From CAZTLI01 sp964614375 (GTDB taxonomy: Bacteria > Chloroflexota > Anaerolineae > Aggregatilineales > Phototrophicaceae), in contig CAZTLI010000013.1 in assembly GCA_964614375.1 (NCBI GenBank), positions 1 through 28,433 on the forward strand: a stretch of DNA of 28,433 nt, read 5' to 3'. Positions 21,887-28,433 of this stretch are shown here, in pieces. Position numbers and translations under genes: made by a program. Below the pieces are notes generated by a model, which did no database searches, had not been told where the DNA came from, and saw only the letters and a program-made list of their open reading frames with translations. How positions within the stretch are numbered: position 1 is the stretch's first letter; every line of letters begins with the position of its first letter.

Positions 21887-23527
21887 TTCCGCCACCAGTT
21901 CTTTCTCGTCTTCCGCAGGAAATCGAAGGGTGAAGGTTGTGCCCTGCTCTGGTTGACTTTGCACATCTATCCGTGCATCGTGCATATCGACAATCTTGCG
22001 GACAATCGCCAACCCCAGCCCGACGCCTTTTGGGGTCACACTTTTCGCATCTTTTGCCCGATAGTAACGGGTGAAAATATAGGGCAGGTTATCGGTTGTG
22101 ATGCCCATCCCGGTGTCCTTCACGCTGCAAATAATCTCGTTGTTGTCGCGGTCGGCTGCTGCGATGACGTTTATTGTGCCACCTTCGGGTGTATAACGAA
22201 TTGCATTCTCGATTAAATTGGCAAACGCGCGTCGCAGATAGTCTTTATCGGCATTAATCGACATTGGCATGGCTGTCGCATCGTTGTCGAAGATGAGGTC
22301 GATTTGTTTGGCCTGTGCCAGCGGCTCAAAACTCTTGCAGAGGTCATTTAAAAACAGCGTGAGGTCTAATGTGTTCAGTTCCAGCGATGGCAACTTATCC
22401 AACCGCAAAATCGTGAGCATTTTGTCGATGAGGTTGTCCAACTGCTTAACCTGTTCCAGAATTTCATCCAGGCGCTGCTGCATATCGGGGTCATCAAGCT
22501 GTTTGCTCAGCATATAGATGCGTACATTGATAATAGTGAGCGGGGTTCGTAAATCGTGAGAGATGCCGCTGATGAAGTCTTCCAACAGTTGGATACGTTC
22601 GCGCTCCAGTTGCAGTTCCAGACGCTGGGCTTCCATCTGGCGTCTTTCGGTAATATCGCGAATCATCACTTGCAGCGCGGGCTTTTCTTGATATTCAACA
22701 TTCGTATACACAATTTCTACATCTATTGCCGAGCCATCGCGCAATGTCAGCCGCGATTCCACCGGGTTATCAATGATGGTCAAATCGCTGGTGGAGATCG
22801 TCCGCATCAATTTTTGAACGATTACGGGCACCTGATCCCGTTCTAAAATGTCTTCTGCTGCATGGTTGCAGTAGAGCATCCCATCGCGATTGTAGACTGC
22901 AATTGGATCGGGACTAAGTTCGACCAATTTACGATAGCGGACTTCGCTTTCGCTAAGCTGCGATTGTTGATCCAGGGTGATGAGCCGCCGCTGGCGCGCT
23001 ACAAACAGGATCACCGCTGCGACAATGCCGACAAAACCCACCACATCCGACACCAATATGAACAGGTCTATTCCGGGCGTTACCATGCCCCAAATGACGA
23101 TCATCGCGATATTGGCGATGACGACCAACGCGACAACCCGTTCACGAAAGAATAGGCTGCTGAACAATATGGGTATCACCACATAATAGAAAAATCCGGT
23201 TGGAACGGATTCATCATCCACAAAGGCGATGCCAAATATGGTCACACAAAATACCACCACCAGAATAAACGCGCTGACCCGATAGTGTGGCGTCAGGCTG
23301 ATACGCAAGCTGACGACTGCCACACCAATGCCCATCAGTTGTACTAAAAAATTACCTGTACTCACCACTTCGTCATTGGGACGGCTAAGCGGATAGGCAA
23401 GGGCGATTATTGAGCCAATGACCACAACGACTAAATGAATATTGATGAGCAGTTGGGCTTGTCGTCGCGCATCAGGTAAAACCACTCGCGAATCAGGCTT
23501 GAACCATGTCTGTAAGCTGCGGGACAT
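21884..23527 (-). CDS. membrane sensor histidine kinase with PAS domain
   Basis: A 547-residue kinase. About six membrane helices occupy residues 27-180. They are followed by a PAS domain (about 195-300: RYRKLVELSPDPIAVYNRDG through VMIRDITERRQ), a HisKA dimerisation domain with phospho-accepting His324 in ISGISHDLRTPL, and a HATPase domain with the N-box FANLIENAIRYTPEGG, DTGMGI, and GVGLGLAIV. The compact membrane part lacks a large external domain, so sensing is probably within the membrane or through PAS. No response regulator gene is beside it, so it is an orphan kinase here. AAGGA lies 7 nt before the ATG, which can pair within a small GGACA/TGTCC hairpin spanning the start codon. Its 3' end is inside a shared terminator. 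Confidence 0.9.
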   Translation of the reverse strand: MSRSLQTWFKPDSRVVLPDARRQAQLLINIHLVVVVIGSIIALAYPLSRPNDEVVSTGNFLVQLMGIGVAVVSLRISLTPHYRVSAFILVVVFCVTIFGIAFVDDESVPTGFFYYVVIPILFSSLFFRERVVALVVIANIAMIVIWGMVTPGIDLFILVSDVVGFVGIVAAVILFVARQRRLITLDQQSQLSESEVRYRKLVELSPDPIAVYNRDGMLYCNHAAEDILERDQVPVIVQKLMRTISTSDLTIIDNPVESRLTLRDGSAIDVEIVYTNVEYQEKPALQVMIRDITERRQMEAQRLELQLERERIQLLEDFISGISHDLRTPLTIINVRIYMLSKQLDDPDMQQRLDEILEQVKQLDNLIDKMLTILRLDKLPSLELNTLDLTLFLNDLCKSFEPLAQAKQIDLIFDNDATAMPMSINADKDYLRRAFANLIENAIRYTPEGGTINVIAAADRDNNEIICSVKDTGMGITTDNLPYIFTRYYRAKDAKSVTPKGVGLGLAIVRKIVDMHDARIDVQSQPEQGTTFTLRFPAEDEKELVAE

Positions 23528-23572
23528 AAATTGTCCTTATGTATCCCATATTGGCACATCACTATCTTAAAT

Positions 23573-23581
23573 ATTATAACA
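23573..23581 (-). promoter_or_regulatory. extended -10 promoter for the sensor kinase
   Basis: On the minus strand TGT TATAAT (hexamer 23578-23573) is a perfect extended -10 about 45 nt before the ATG. No clear -35 is present at a standard distance, so this is a candidate. Confidence 0.45.
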
Positions 23582-23760
23582 GTCTAAACGTCGTGCAAAT
23601 GTTAAAAGTCAGTCCAAAAATCACCGGGCAGGTCGTATAGAATTTACAAACCCATTACATTTTTTCCGTATCAAAAACGCCTTTTAGACGGTCTTCATGG
23701 TGTGAGGCCGACTGTTGGCTTATGATGTTAAGTAGAACGATACGCGATATAGGATAAGTT

Positions 23761-24567
23761 ATGCGCCGAATGTTGCTCATTTTGATTACCTTGTTTGCCC
23801 TCACCGCCTGCCAACAGGCGGAAGAACCGCTTGTCCTTCCAACTGAAGCGGAACTGCCGACATTACCACCCACTGAAACGACCATTCCAACAGCTACAGC
23901 GACCTTTACTGCCGCGCCGTCAAACACACCCACCATTACGCTCACGCCATCTGATACGCCAACGCCGAGTGACACACCGACACGAACAGACATCCCAACA
24001 GACGAACCTACCGGGCTGCCCACAGCAAATCAGACGATTGCAGTACAGGCATCCCGGACCGCCGCGGTGGAAGAAGCGCCGCATATTTCCACATTGACGC
24101 CTGCGCCAGCGGGTTCTACGGCGCGACCGACTTCGACAGGGACGCCGCTGGTCGCCGCTGATGTCATTATCACTGAACGACAGTTTCAGGAAGAGGTCTC
24201 GCTGGTGATTGATGGCTTGCCGGATGTGCAGCAAGCACGGGTAAATTTCTCGTCGGAAGGCATTGGCATTACATTCACCGCACGGGCCGAAGGCGAGGCT
24301 GCATTCACGACCGGCACGCTTTTGATTACTGTCATCGTCGATAACGGCGTCGCCCAATTTCAAGGTCAACTTATCATCGAGGCCGATCAACCCGAACCTT
24401 CTGAAGCCTTTATTACCTATGCAACAGGTGAATTCTTTCTGGAAATGATTGAGATTCTGGACTCAATCCTCAATGCTCGTCTGGGAGCAGGTCACGATTT
24501 AGAGACGATTGTCGTCACGGATGACGCATTGGCGATTATGCTCCTCATTCGTGATCCCGGCCCATAA
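23761..24567 (+). CDS. predicted lipoprotein with Thr/Pro-rich linker, unknown function
   Basis: A 268-residue exported protein. The signal peptide ends in a lipobox LTAC, so Cys17 is the lipidated N-terminus. Residues about 25-110 form a low-complexity Thr/Pro/Ser linker with short repeats (TPSDTPTPSDTPT), a feature common in secreted Anaerolineae-type proteins. A C-terminal globular part (about 130-268) is mixed alpha/beta with no recognised motif; it is acidic and begins at ITERQFQEEVS. AGGA lies 6 nt before the ATG. A second secreted protein gene starts 21 nt after its stop, so the two form an operon and may act together at the cell surface. Function unknown. Confidence 0.75.
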   Translation: MRRMLLILITLFALTACQQAEEPLVLPTEAELPTLPPTETTIPTATATFTAAPSNTPTITLTPSDTPTPSDTPTRTDIPTDEPTGLPTANQTIAVQASRTAAVEEAPHISTLTPAPAGSTARPTSTGTPLVAADVIITERQFQEEVSLVIDGLPDVQQARVNFSSEGIGITFTARAEGEAAFTTGTLLITVIVDNGVAQFQGQLIIEADQPEPSEAFITYATGEFFLEMIEILDSILNARLGAGHDLETIVVTDDALAIMLLIRDPGP

Positions 24568-24587
24568 CTCCACAAGGAGGTCGCAAC

Positions 24588-25835
24588 ATGAATCGCATCC
24601 ACACACTTGTTTTGGGATTTTTGCTGCTGTGTGTCACACCCGTATTGGTTTTGGCACAGGCGGATGACTGCCCCGCGATAGTTGAAGCTGCCCTAGAAGC
24701 CGTCGAATCATTTTGCGACGGTGCCGGACGTAATCAAGCCTGTTACGGAAATATCTCGCTGACTGCGGAGCCACAGCCCGGTGTGGAAGATTTTCAGTTC
24801 GAGCAGGTTGGCGATATTGTCGATGTGGCACAGATTCAGACGATGACCCTCCAACCACTGGATGCTGACGCGGGTATCTGGGGCGTCGCACTTATGCGGA
24901 TACAGGCCAATATTCCCGATACCCTGCCCGGACAAAATGTGACCTTCGTGCTGTTTGGCGATGTTCAAATTACGAACGATGTCGAAGCCGATGATCCCGA
25001 TTACAATCCGATGCAAGCCTTCACGTTGACTACGGGCATTGGCGATGCGGCCTGTGACGAAGCGCCCGAAAGCGGCCTCATCGTCCAGACGCCCGACGGT
25101 GTGGGCGAAATCACGTTCAATGTCAATGGCGTTGATGTGGCGATGGGGTCAACCATTATCTTTCAGGCGATGCCCGATGAGGAAATGCGTATCAGCGCGA
25201 TTGAAGGCTCGGCGGTGGTGAATATTGACGATGAGATTCACACCGCGATTGCCGGCACACGCTTACGAATTCCGGTTGGCCCCGATGGACGCCCGACTGG
25301 TCCGCCGCCCCTGCCCGAAGCCTATGGCGAAAACCAATTTCGGCACGTCCCGCTTGGTGCGCTCGAACGGCGCATCGACATTCATCCGCCCCTGGGCGAT
25401 GCCGACTTGCAAACTGTCCATCGACGCATGGAAATGGGCGAACCAGCCTGTGGTGAAGAACCATTCCCACCCTGTGACCACTTCCCCGAAGGCTTTTTCA
25501 CCACGCGGCGTCCATGTCTATCGCGTCCGGGTGGGCAAGGTCGAGCGTGTGAACATCCGGGTTTGCCGGGTAATGGCGCAACTGATGAGCGCCCATGTCG
25601 TCCGGGACAAGATTGCGACAGACCCAATATAGATCGTCCAGATTGCCCGCCGCGACAGACCAATTGTGAACCACCTGACGGCAGTGAAAGTCAACCACCA
25701 CCGCACAACCCGGACGAAGGGAGCAACCAGCCACCGCCACGCAACACCGAGCCACCACCCCGCGCGCCCGGAAATGGCGGCAGCAGCAATCCACCGCCGC
25801 CACCGCCCTCGCCAACCCCTACACCGGGACGTTAA
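24588..25835 (+). CDS. secreted protein with FecR-like region and Cys/Pro-rich C-terminus, unknown function
   Basis: A 415-residue exported protein. A Sec signal peptide covers about residues 1-23 (cleavage likely after VLVLA). The middle (about 155-230) resembles FecR-type beta-sandwich repeats: SGLIVQTPDGVGEITFNVNG through ISAIEGSAVVNIDDEIHTAIAGTRLRIPV. Residues about 290-365 are rich in paired Cys with Arg/Pro/Gly (PACGEEPFPPCD, RPCRPGQDCDRP, PDCPPRQTNCEPP), suggesting disulfides outside the cell. The end (about 370-415) is a Pro-rich tail, PPPPPPSPTPTPGR. An AAGGAGGT lies 6 nt before the ATG, the strongest ribosome-binding site in the window. It is co-transcribed with the lipoprotein upstream. 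I cannot assign a function. Confidence 0.75.
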   Translation: MNRIHTLVLGFLLLCVTPVLVLAQADDCPAIVEAALEAVESFCDGAGRNQACYGNISLTAEPQPGVEDFQFEQVGDIVDVAQIQTMTLQPLDADAGIWGVALMRIQANIPDTLPGQNVTFVLFGDVQITNDVEADDPDYNPMQAFTLTTGIGDAACDEAPESGLIVQTPDGVGEITFNVNGVDVAMGSTIIFQAMPDEEMRISAIEGSAVVNIDDEIHTAIAGTRLRIPVGPDGRPTGPPPLPEAYGENQFRHVPLGALERRIDIHPPLGDADLQTVHRRMEMGEPACGEEPFPPCDHFPEGFFTTRRPCLSRPGGQGRACEHPGLPGNGATDERPCRPGQDCDRPNIDRPDCPPRQTNCEPPDGSESQPPPHNPDEGSNQPPPRNTEPPPRAPGNGGSSNPPPPPPSPTPTPGR

Positions 25836-25852
25836 TGACAGCAGATAACGAC

Positions 25853-25881
25853 AAAAAAGGCACACCGCGACAGTGTGCCTT
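25853..25881. terminator. Rho-independent terminator, mainly for the DUF3105 gene
   Basis: AAGGCACAC (25857-25865) and GTGTGCCTT (25873-25881) form a 9-bp stem with a 7-nt loop. The A-run at 25853-25858 gives a clean T-run on the minus strand; the plus-strand tail (TTGCTGTTTT) is weaker, so it may also end the plus-strand secreted-protein operon. Confidence 0.88.
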
Positions 25882-25915
25882 GCTGTTTTAGATGCGGTTG
25901 GATGACATATCTATC

Positions 25916-26533
25916 TCAACCGGGAATGGATTCCGGCGCACGATTGCGATACCGTTGAATATACGCATAGATTTCGTCCGTATTGAGTTCATCGCTCGTA
26001 ATTGGCAGCAATCGTCCCCATGATGCGACTGCGATACGGGATGGATTGGCAGGACGATAGGTGACTATAACCCATTGTGGTACGCTGCGTTGAATCTCGC
26101 TCAAGAAATTAATGGCCTCACTATCATTAGCATCACGATAGGATAACCAGACATGCCCATGCTCCATATTATGAATCACGCGCTGGTCAGGGAATGATTC
26201 CGTATAAATCCCGGCGCGCAACGGACGATCAAAATGGGGGCCAGAGGTCGGCGGATTGGAATTATAGGTCGAAGCGGGTGGTATCACATTTTCCGGGATA
26301 TGGTCGCGTCCCACGATTGGATAGGTCAGGCTGCTATCTTCTACGTCCGAAAGCCCGGTTGGGATTCCGGCTGGCGCGTTACTGCTGGAAGAAACAAATA
26401 TAATAACCACCAACAATACGGTCATCAACGCGATACCGCCGACAATAATCTGCTCTGTTGTAAAGCGATGCAGCAAATTCATGGGGGACTGTGAGGGTGG
26501 TGATTTTGAGACACGCTTACGTTCTTTTGCCAT
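25916..26533 (-). CDS. DUF3105 membrane-anchored protein
   Basis: A 205-residue protein with a basic, Ser/Pro-rich N-terminus, one membrane helix (about 28-50) and a soluble domain matching DUF3105. The domain carries YNSNPPTSGPHFDRP (about 88-102), GIYTE, the V-I-H-N-M-E-H-G-H-V-W-L-S-Y motif with two His, and WVIVTYRPAN. The conserved His/Glu residues suggest metal binding, but the function is not established. It is most likely anchored in the membrane with the domain outside. AGGA lies 7 nt before the ATG. It has its own promoter and a terminator just after the stop, so it is probably monocistronic. Confidence 0.88.
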   Translation of the reverse strand: MAKERKRVSKSPPSQSPMNLLHRFTTEQIIVGGIALMTVLLVVIIFVSSSSNAPAGIPTGLSDVEDSSLTYPIVGRDHIPENVIPPASTYNSNPPTSGPHFDRPLRAGIYTESFPDQRVIHNMEHGHVWLSYRDANDSEAINFLSEIQRSVPQWVIVTYRPANPSRIAVASWGRLLPITSDELNTDEIYAYIQRYRNRAPESIPG

Positions 26534-26584
26534 ATGTAAATCCTGTTGACTACCTCTAAGCTACCTGTGCCGTTCAGACAATAG

Positions 26585-26613
26585 GTTATACAGCATACCT
26601 TACGATATGTAAA
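26585..26613 (-). promoter_or_regulatory. promoter of the DUF3105 gene
   Basis: On the minus strand TTTACA (26613-26608) and TATAAC (26590-26585), each with five of six consensus bases, lie exactly 17 bp apart. Start near 26578, about 45 nt before the ATG. Confidence 0.65.
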
Positions 26614-26662
26614 CGGGGCAATTGTGCGTTGCAGATTTTACATTCTGGAAACAATGTGCAGT

Positions 26663-28433
26663 TTAGTCCGCCGCTTCAAGGATGAGGGCATCCCCCTTCG
26701 TCAGGCCATGCAATGATAATAGACCTTCATGAATGGTGAAGCTGCTATCACTCAAAACATCCCTAAGTGTTGTCCCATCGGTAATGCCACCATGCCAGAC
26801 TGGAATCTGCCCTTCTGGCAAATCGTCCGGCCCACGATAGCCTACGATAATGAGCCGTTGTTTGGCGGAATGCCGTTGGAACACAATCAAACCATTATCG
26901 GCATATAAGGTCTGGAAACCCCCGTTTATCAAGGCGTCTGATGATTGTCGCAGGTGATTCAACTGCTGGTGGAGCGACCACAACGCACGGTCTTGTTCCG
27001 CTTCATCCCAAACCATCGTGCGGCGATTATCCGGGTCACCACTGCCCTCCATCCCGACTTCATCACCATAGTAAGTACAGGGCACGCCAACATAGGTCGC
27101 CAACACAACCGCTGCCAATCGTGTCAGAGCTTTATCTGAGTTGAGTGTTGTGAGTATGCGCGAGATGTCGTGGCTGCCTAATTGATTGAACTGCTGGCGG
27201 GCAATCACCCAGGGGACAGCCGCCCGATAGCGACGCAGTTGTAGATCCATCGCTTCTGCGGGCATGGGTATGGGGTCAGCAGCGGGTATATTCCACTCAA
27301 CACCTAAATCCTTCCCGGCTAACCAGCGCCGCACAGGAAATGTGAAACCCTGATAATTCTGGATCGCATCCAGTTCATCACCCTGTAAATGGGTTGAACC
27401 ATCGAAGAAGTGTTCACCCATGATGTAGGTTTGTGGATTATCTGCTTTAATCGCCTGCCGGATTTCGCGCCCCACCTCATGATGCAATTGGATCGCGCCC
27501 TGCCGTGCCGTCATATTCAATACATCCAAACGCCAACCGTCAATACGATAGGGTTCACGCAGCCAGCGCCGCATCGCGGATTCTGTCGTGCGATACATCA
27601 CATTTCGTAGATTGTGGCTGCTATAGTTCAACTTAACCAGCGAAGGCACGCCCAGCCACTTTTCGTACTTATCAGGATGGTCATAAAAGGTGAAATATTC
27701 TGCGGTTGTGGTTTGTGCATCGTCCTGCGCGGCTTTAAACCAGGGATGTGACCAGCTCAAATGATTGGGCGTGATGTCCAGAATCACGCGCATGTTGCGG
27801 TCATCAAGCGCCCGACGCAGCGCCGCTAGCGCCTCATTACCGCCAAGATAGGGGTCAATTTGCCCAAAATCAGTGATGTCGTAGCGATGGTTGCTTTCGC
27901 TGGCAAAAATAGGATTGAGATAGAGCGCAGTGATGCCTAGCGATTGGAGATAGGGCAGTTTTTCGACGATGCCGGGTATATCGCCCCCGTAAAAATCGAC
28001 ATTGCCACCCTGCCGGAAGTGCAGCGGTTGTTCACCCCATGCGCGCTGTGTAGTCGCAAAACCGCGCCGCTCCCATGCCCCCACGGGCACAGTGAGCGAC
28101 GGGTCGCCATTATAGAAACGGTCTGGAAAAATCTGATAAAACACCGCTGACTGCACCCATGTTGGCGCAGCATAATCTGCCAGCAGCTTGAAATCTGTCC
28201 AGTCCGGGCTATCGGCTCGACTCACCCCTTCAGCATCATAAAAATATGCCCCCTCATCGGTCAGGATTTTGAAGCGATAGGGATTATGCGGCATCGTTAC
28301 ATGCAGGGTCGCCGTCCACCATGCCGATAGCGTATCTTTTCGAGCGATTGTCATCGGTTCGAAGTGATTTTCGCCATCCGGCGCAGTCCGCAGGAAAATA
28401 TGGCGAATCGGTGACTGTTTCGGTACACGCAAA
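26663..28433 (-). CDS. GH13 alpha-amylase family enzyme (neopullulanase/maltodextrin-hydrolase-like), 5' end cut off
   Basis: At least 590 residues are visible; the frame is open to the right edge, so an N-terminal portion of probably a few dozen residues is missing. The N-terminal part (visible residues 1-90, FLRTAPDGENHFEPM) is the CBM34-like beta domain of cyclomaltodextrinase, neopullulanase and MalZ-type enzymes. The GH13 barrel follows with GITALYLNPIF, the nucleophile Asp303 in DGWRLDVLN, the acid/base Glu340 in GEHFFDG and the transition-state Asp422 in GSHDISR. A C-terminal beta domain ends at 26663. No signal peptide can be judged because the start is missing; family members are usually cytoplasmic and hydrolyse alpha-1,4 (and some 1,6) bonds of short maltodextrins. 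Its promoter lies outside the window. Confidence 0.92.
   Translation of the reverse strand, partial: LRVPKQSPIRHIFLRTAPDGENHFEPMTIARKDTLSAWWTATLHVTMPHNPYRFKILTDEGAYFYDAEGVSRADSPDWTDFKLLADYAAPTWVQSAVFYQIFPDRFYNGDPSLTVPVGAWERRGFATTQRAWGEQPLHFRQGGNVDFYGGDIPGIVEKLPYLQSLGITALYLNPIFASESNHRYDITDFGQIDPYLGGNEALAALRRALDDRNMRVILDITPNHLSWSHPWFKAAQDDAQTTTAEYFTFYDHPDKYEKWLGVPSLVKLNYSSHNLRNVMYRTTESAMRRWLREPYRIDGWRLDVLNMTARQGAIQLHHEVGREIRQAIKADNPQTYIMGEHFFDGSTHLQGDELDAIQNYQGFTFPVRRWLAGKDLGVEWNIPAADPIPMPAEAMDLQLRRYRAAVPWVIARQQFNQLGSHDISRILTTLNSDKALTRLAAVVLATYVGVPCTYYGDEVGMEGSGDPDNRRTMVWDEAEQDRALWSLHQQLNHLRQSSDALINGGFQTLYADNGLIVFQRHSAKQRLIIVGYRGPDDLPEGQIPVWHGGITDGTTLRDVLSDSSFTIHEGLLSLHGLTKGDALILEAAD

Noticed and set aside
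24009..25865. Multiple overlapping frames on both strands across the lipoprotein and Pro/Cys-rich genes
   Set aside because: Low-complexity, GC-rich repeats open several frames; only the two with signal peptides and good ribosome-binding sites are credible.
1..28433. tRNA genes, CRISPR arrays, insertion sequences or att sites
   Set aside because: Reading both strands by eye showed no repeat-spacer periodicity, transposase or integrase, or cloverleaf-like segment in the short intergenic gaps.

Overview
This 28.4 kb window looks like chromosomal core and accessory metabolism from a Chloroflexota bacterium, most probably Anaerolineae-like. This is inferred from protein character and gene mix, since there is no rRNA. 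Pointers are a Thr/Pro-rich lipoprotein, a DUF3105 membrane protein, an ETF:menaquinone-oxidoreductase-type Fe-S protein, and a branched-chain 2-oxoacid dehydrogenase beside acyl-CoA genes. No mobile element, CRISPR array, tRNA or rRNA was seen. Several genes use TTG starts behind good Shine-Dalgarno sequences (the TetR gene, one thioesterase, the SerA-like gene). Sigma70-like promoters, often with an extended TGn -10, are easy to see.

Layout. 1-4951 (all minus): three related hotdog thioesterases around a DMT/EamA transporter, then a TetR regulator with a consensus promoter, an NAD-type SDR dehydrogenase, a small membrane protein and the start of an acyl-CoA dehydrogenase. This is a fatty-acyl/acyl-CoA cluster. 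5127-7294 (plus): a SerB-like phosphatase followed by two tandem HAD phosphatases. 7372-10011 (minus): a KamA-type lysine 2,3-aminomutase and an adjoining D-Ala-D-Ala-ligase-like ATP-grasp enzyme. 10443-13009 (plus): a full-length SerA-like dehydrogenase with an altered active site, then an amidohydrolase. 12998-14335 (minus): hisS. 14562-15161 (minus): a DinB-fold protein. 15366-17405 (plus): a membrane-anchored Fe-S oxidoreductase, closed by a strong terminator. 17542-18213: a COG4627-type methyltransferase. 18425-21828: E1 alpha, E1 beta and E2 of a branched-chain 2-oxoacid dehydrogenase, without E3. 21884-23527 (minus): an orphan PAS sensor kinase. 23761-25835 (plus): a lipoprotein and a secreted Cys/Pro-rich protein. 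25916-26533 (minus): DUF3105. 26663 to the right edge (minus): a GH13 amylase cut by the window.

Themes. The acyl-CoA dehydrogenase, SDR, thioesterases, 2-oxoacid dehydrogenase and ETF-quinone-type Fe-S protein fit together as acyl-CoA production and oxidation feeding electrons to menaquinone. The SerB-like and SerA-like proteins would fit serine metabolism, but the SerA homologue has lost the family's catalytic Arg.

The most striking signal is upstream of hisS. A promoter is followed by a 14-codon leader reading frame with three consecutive His codons and a good ribosome-binding site. Next come an 8-nt segment able to form an antiterminator and a Rho-independent terminator with a 7-T run, and then the hisS ribosome-binding site. 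This has the full architecture of a ribosome-mediated histidine attenuator controlling a histidyl-tRNA synthetase. The kamA leader also has a terminator-like hairpin between its promoter and start codon.
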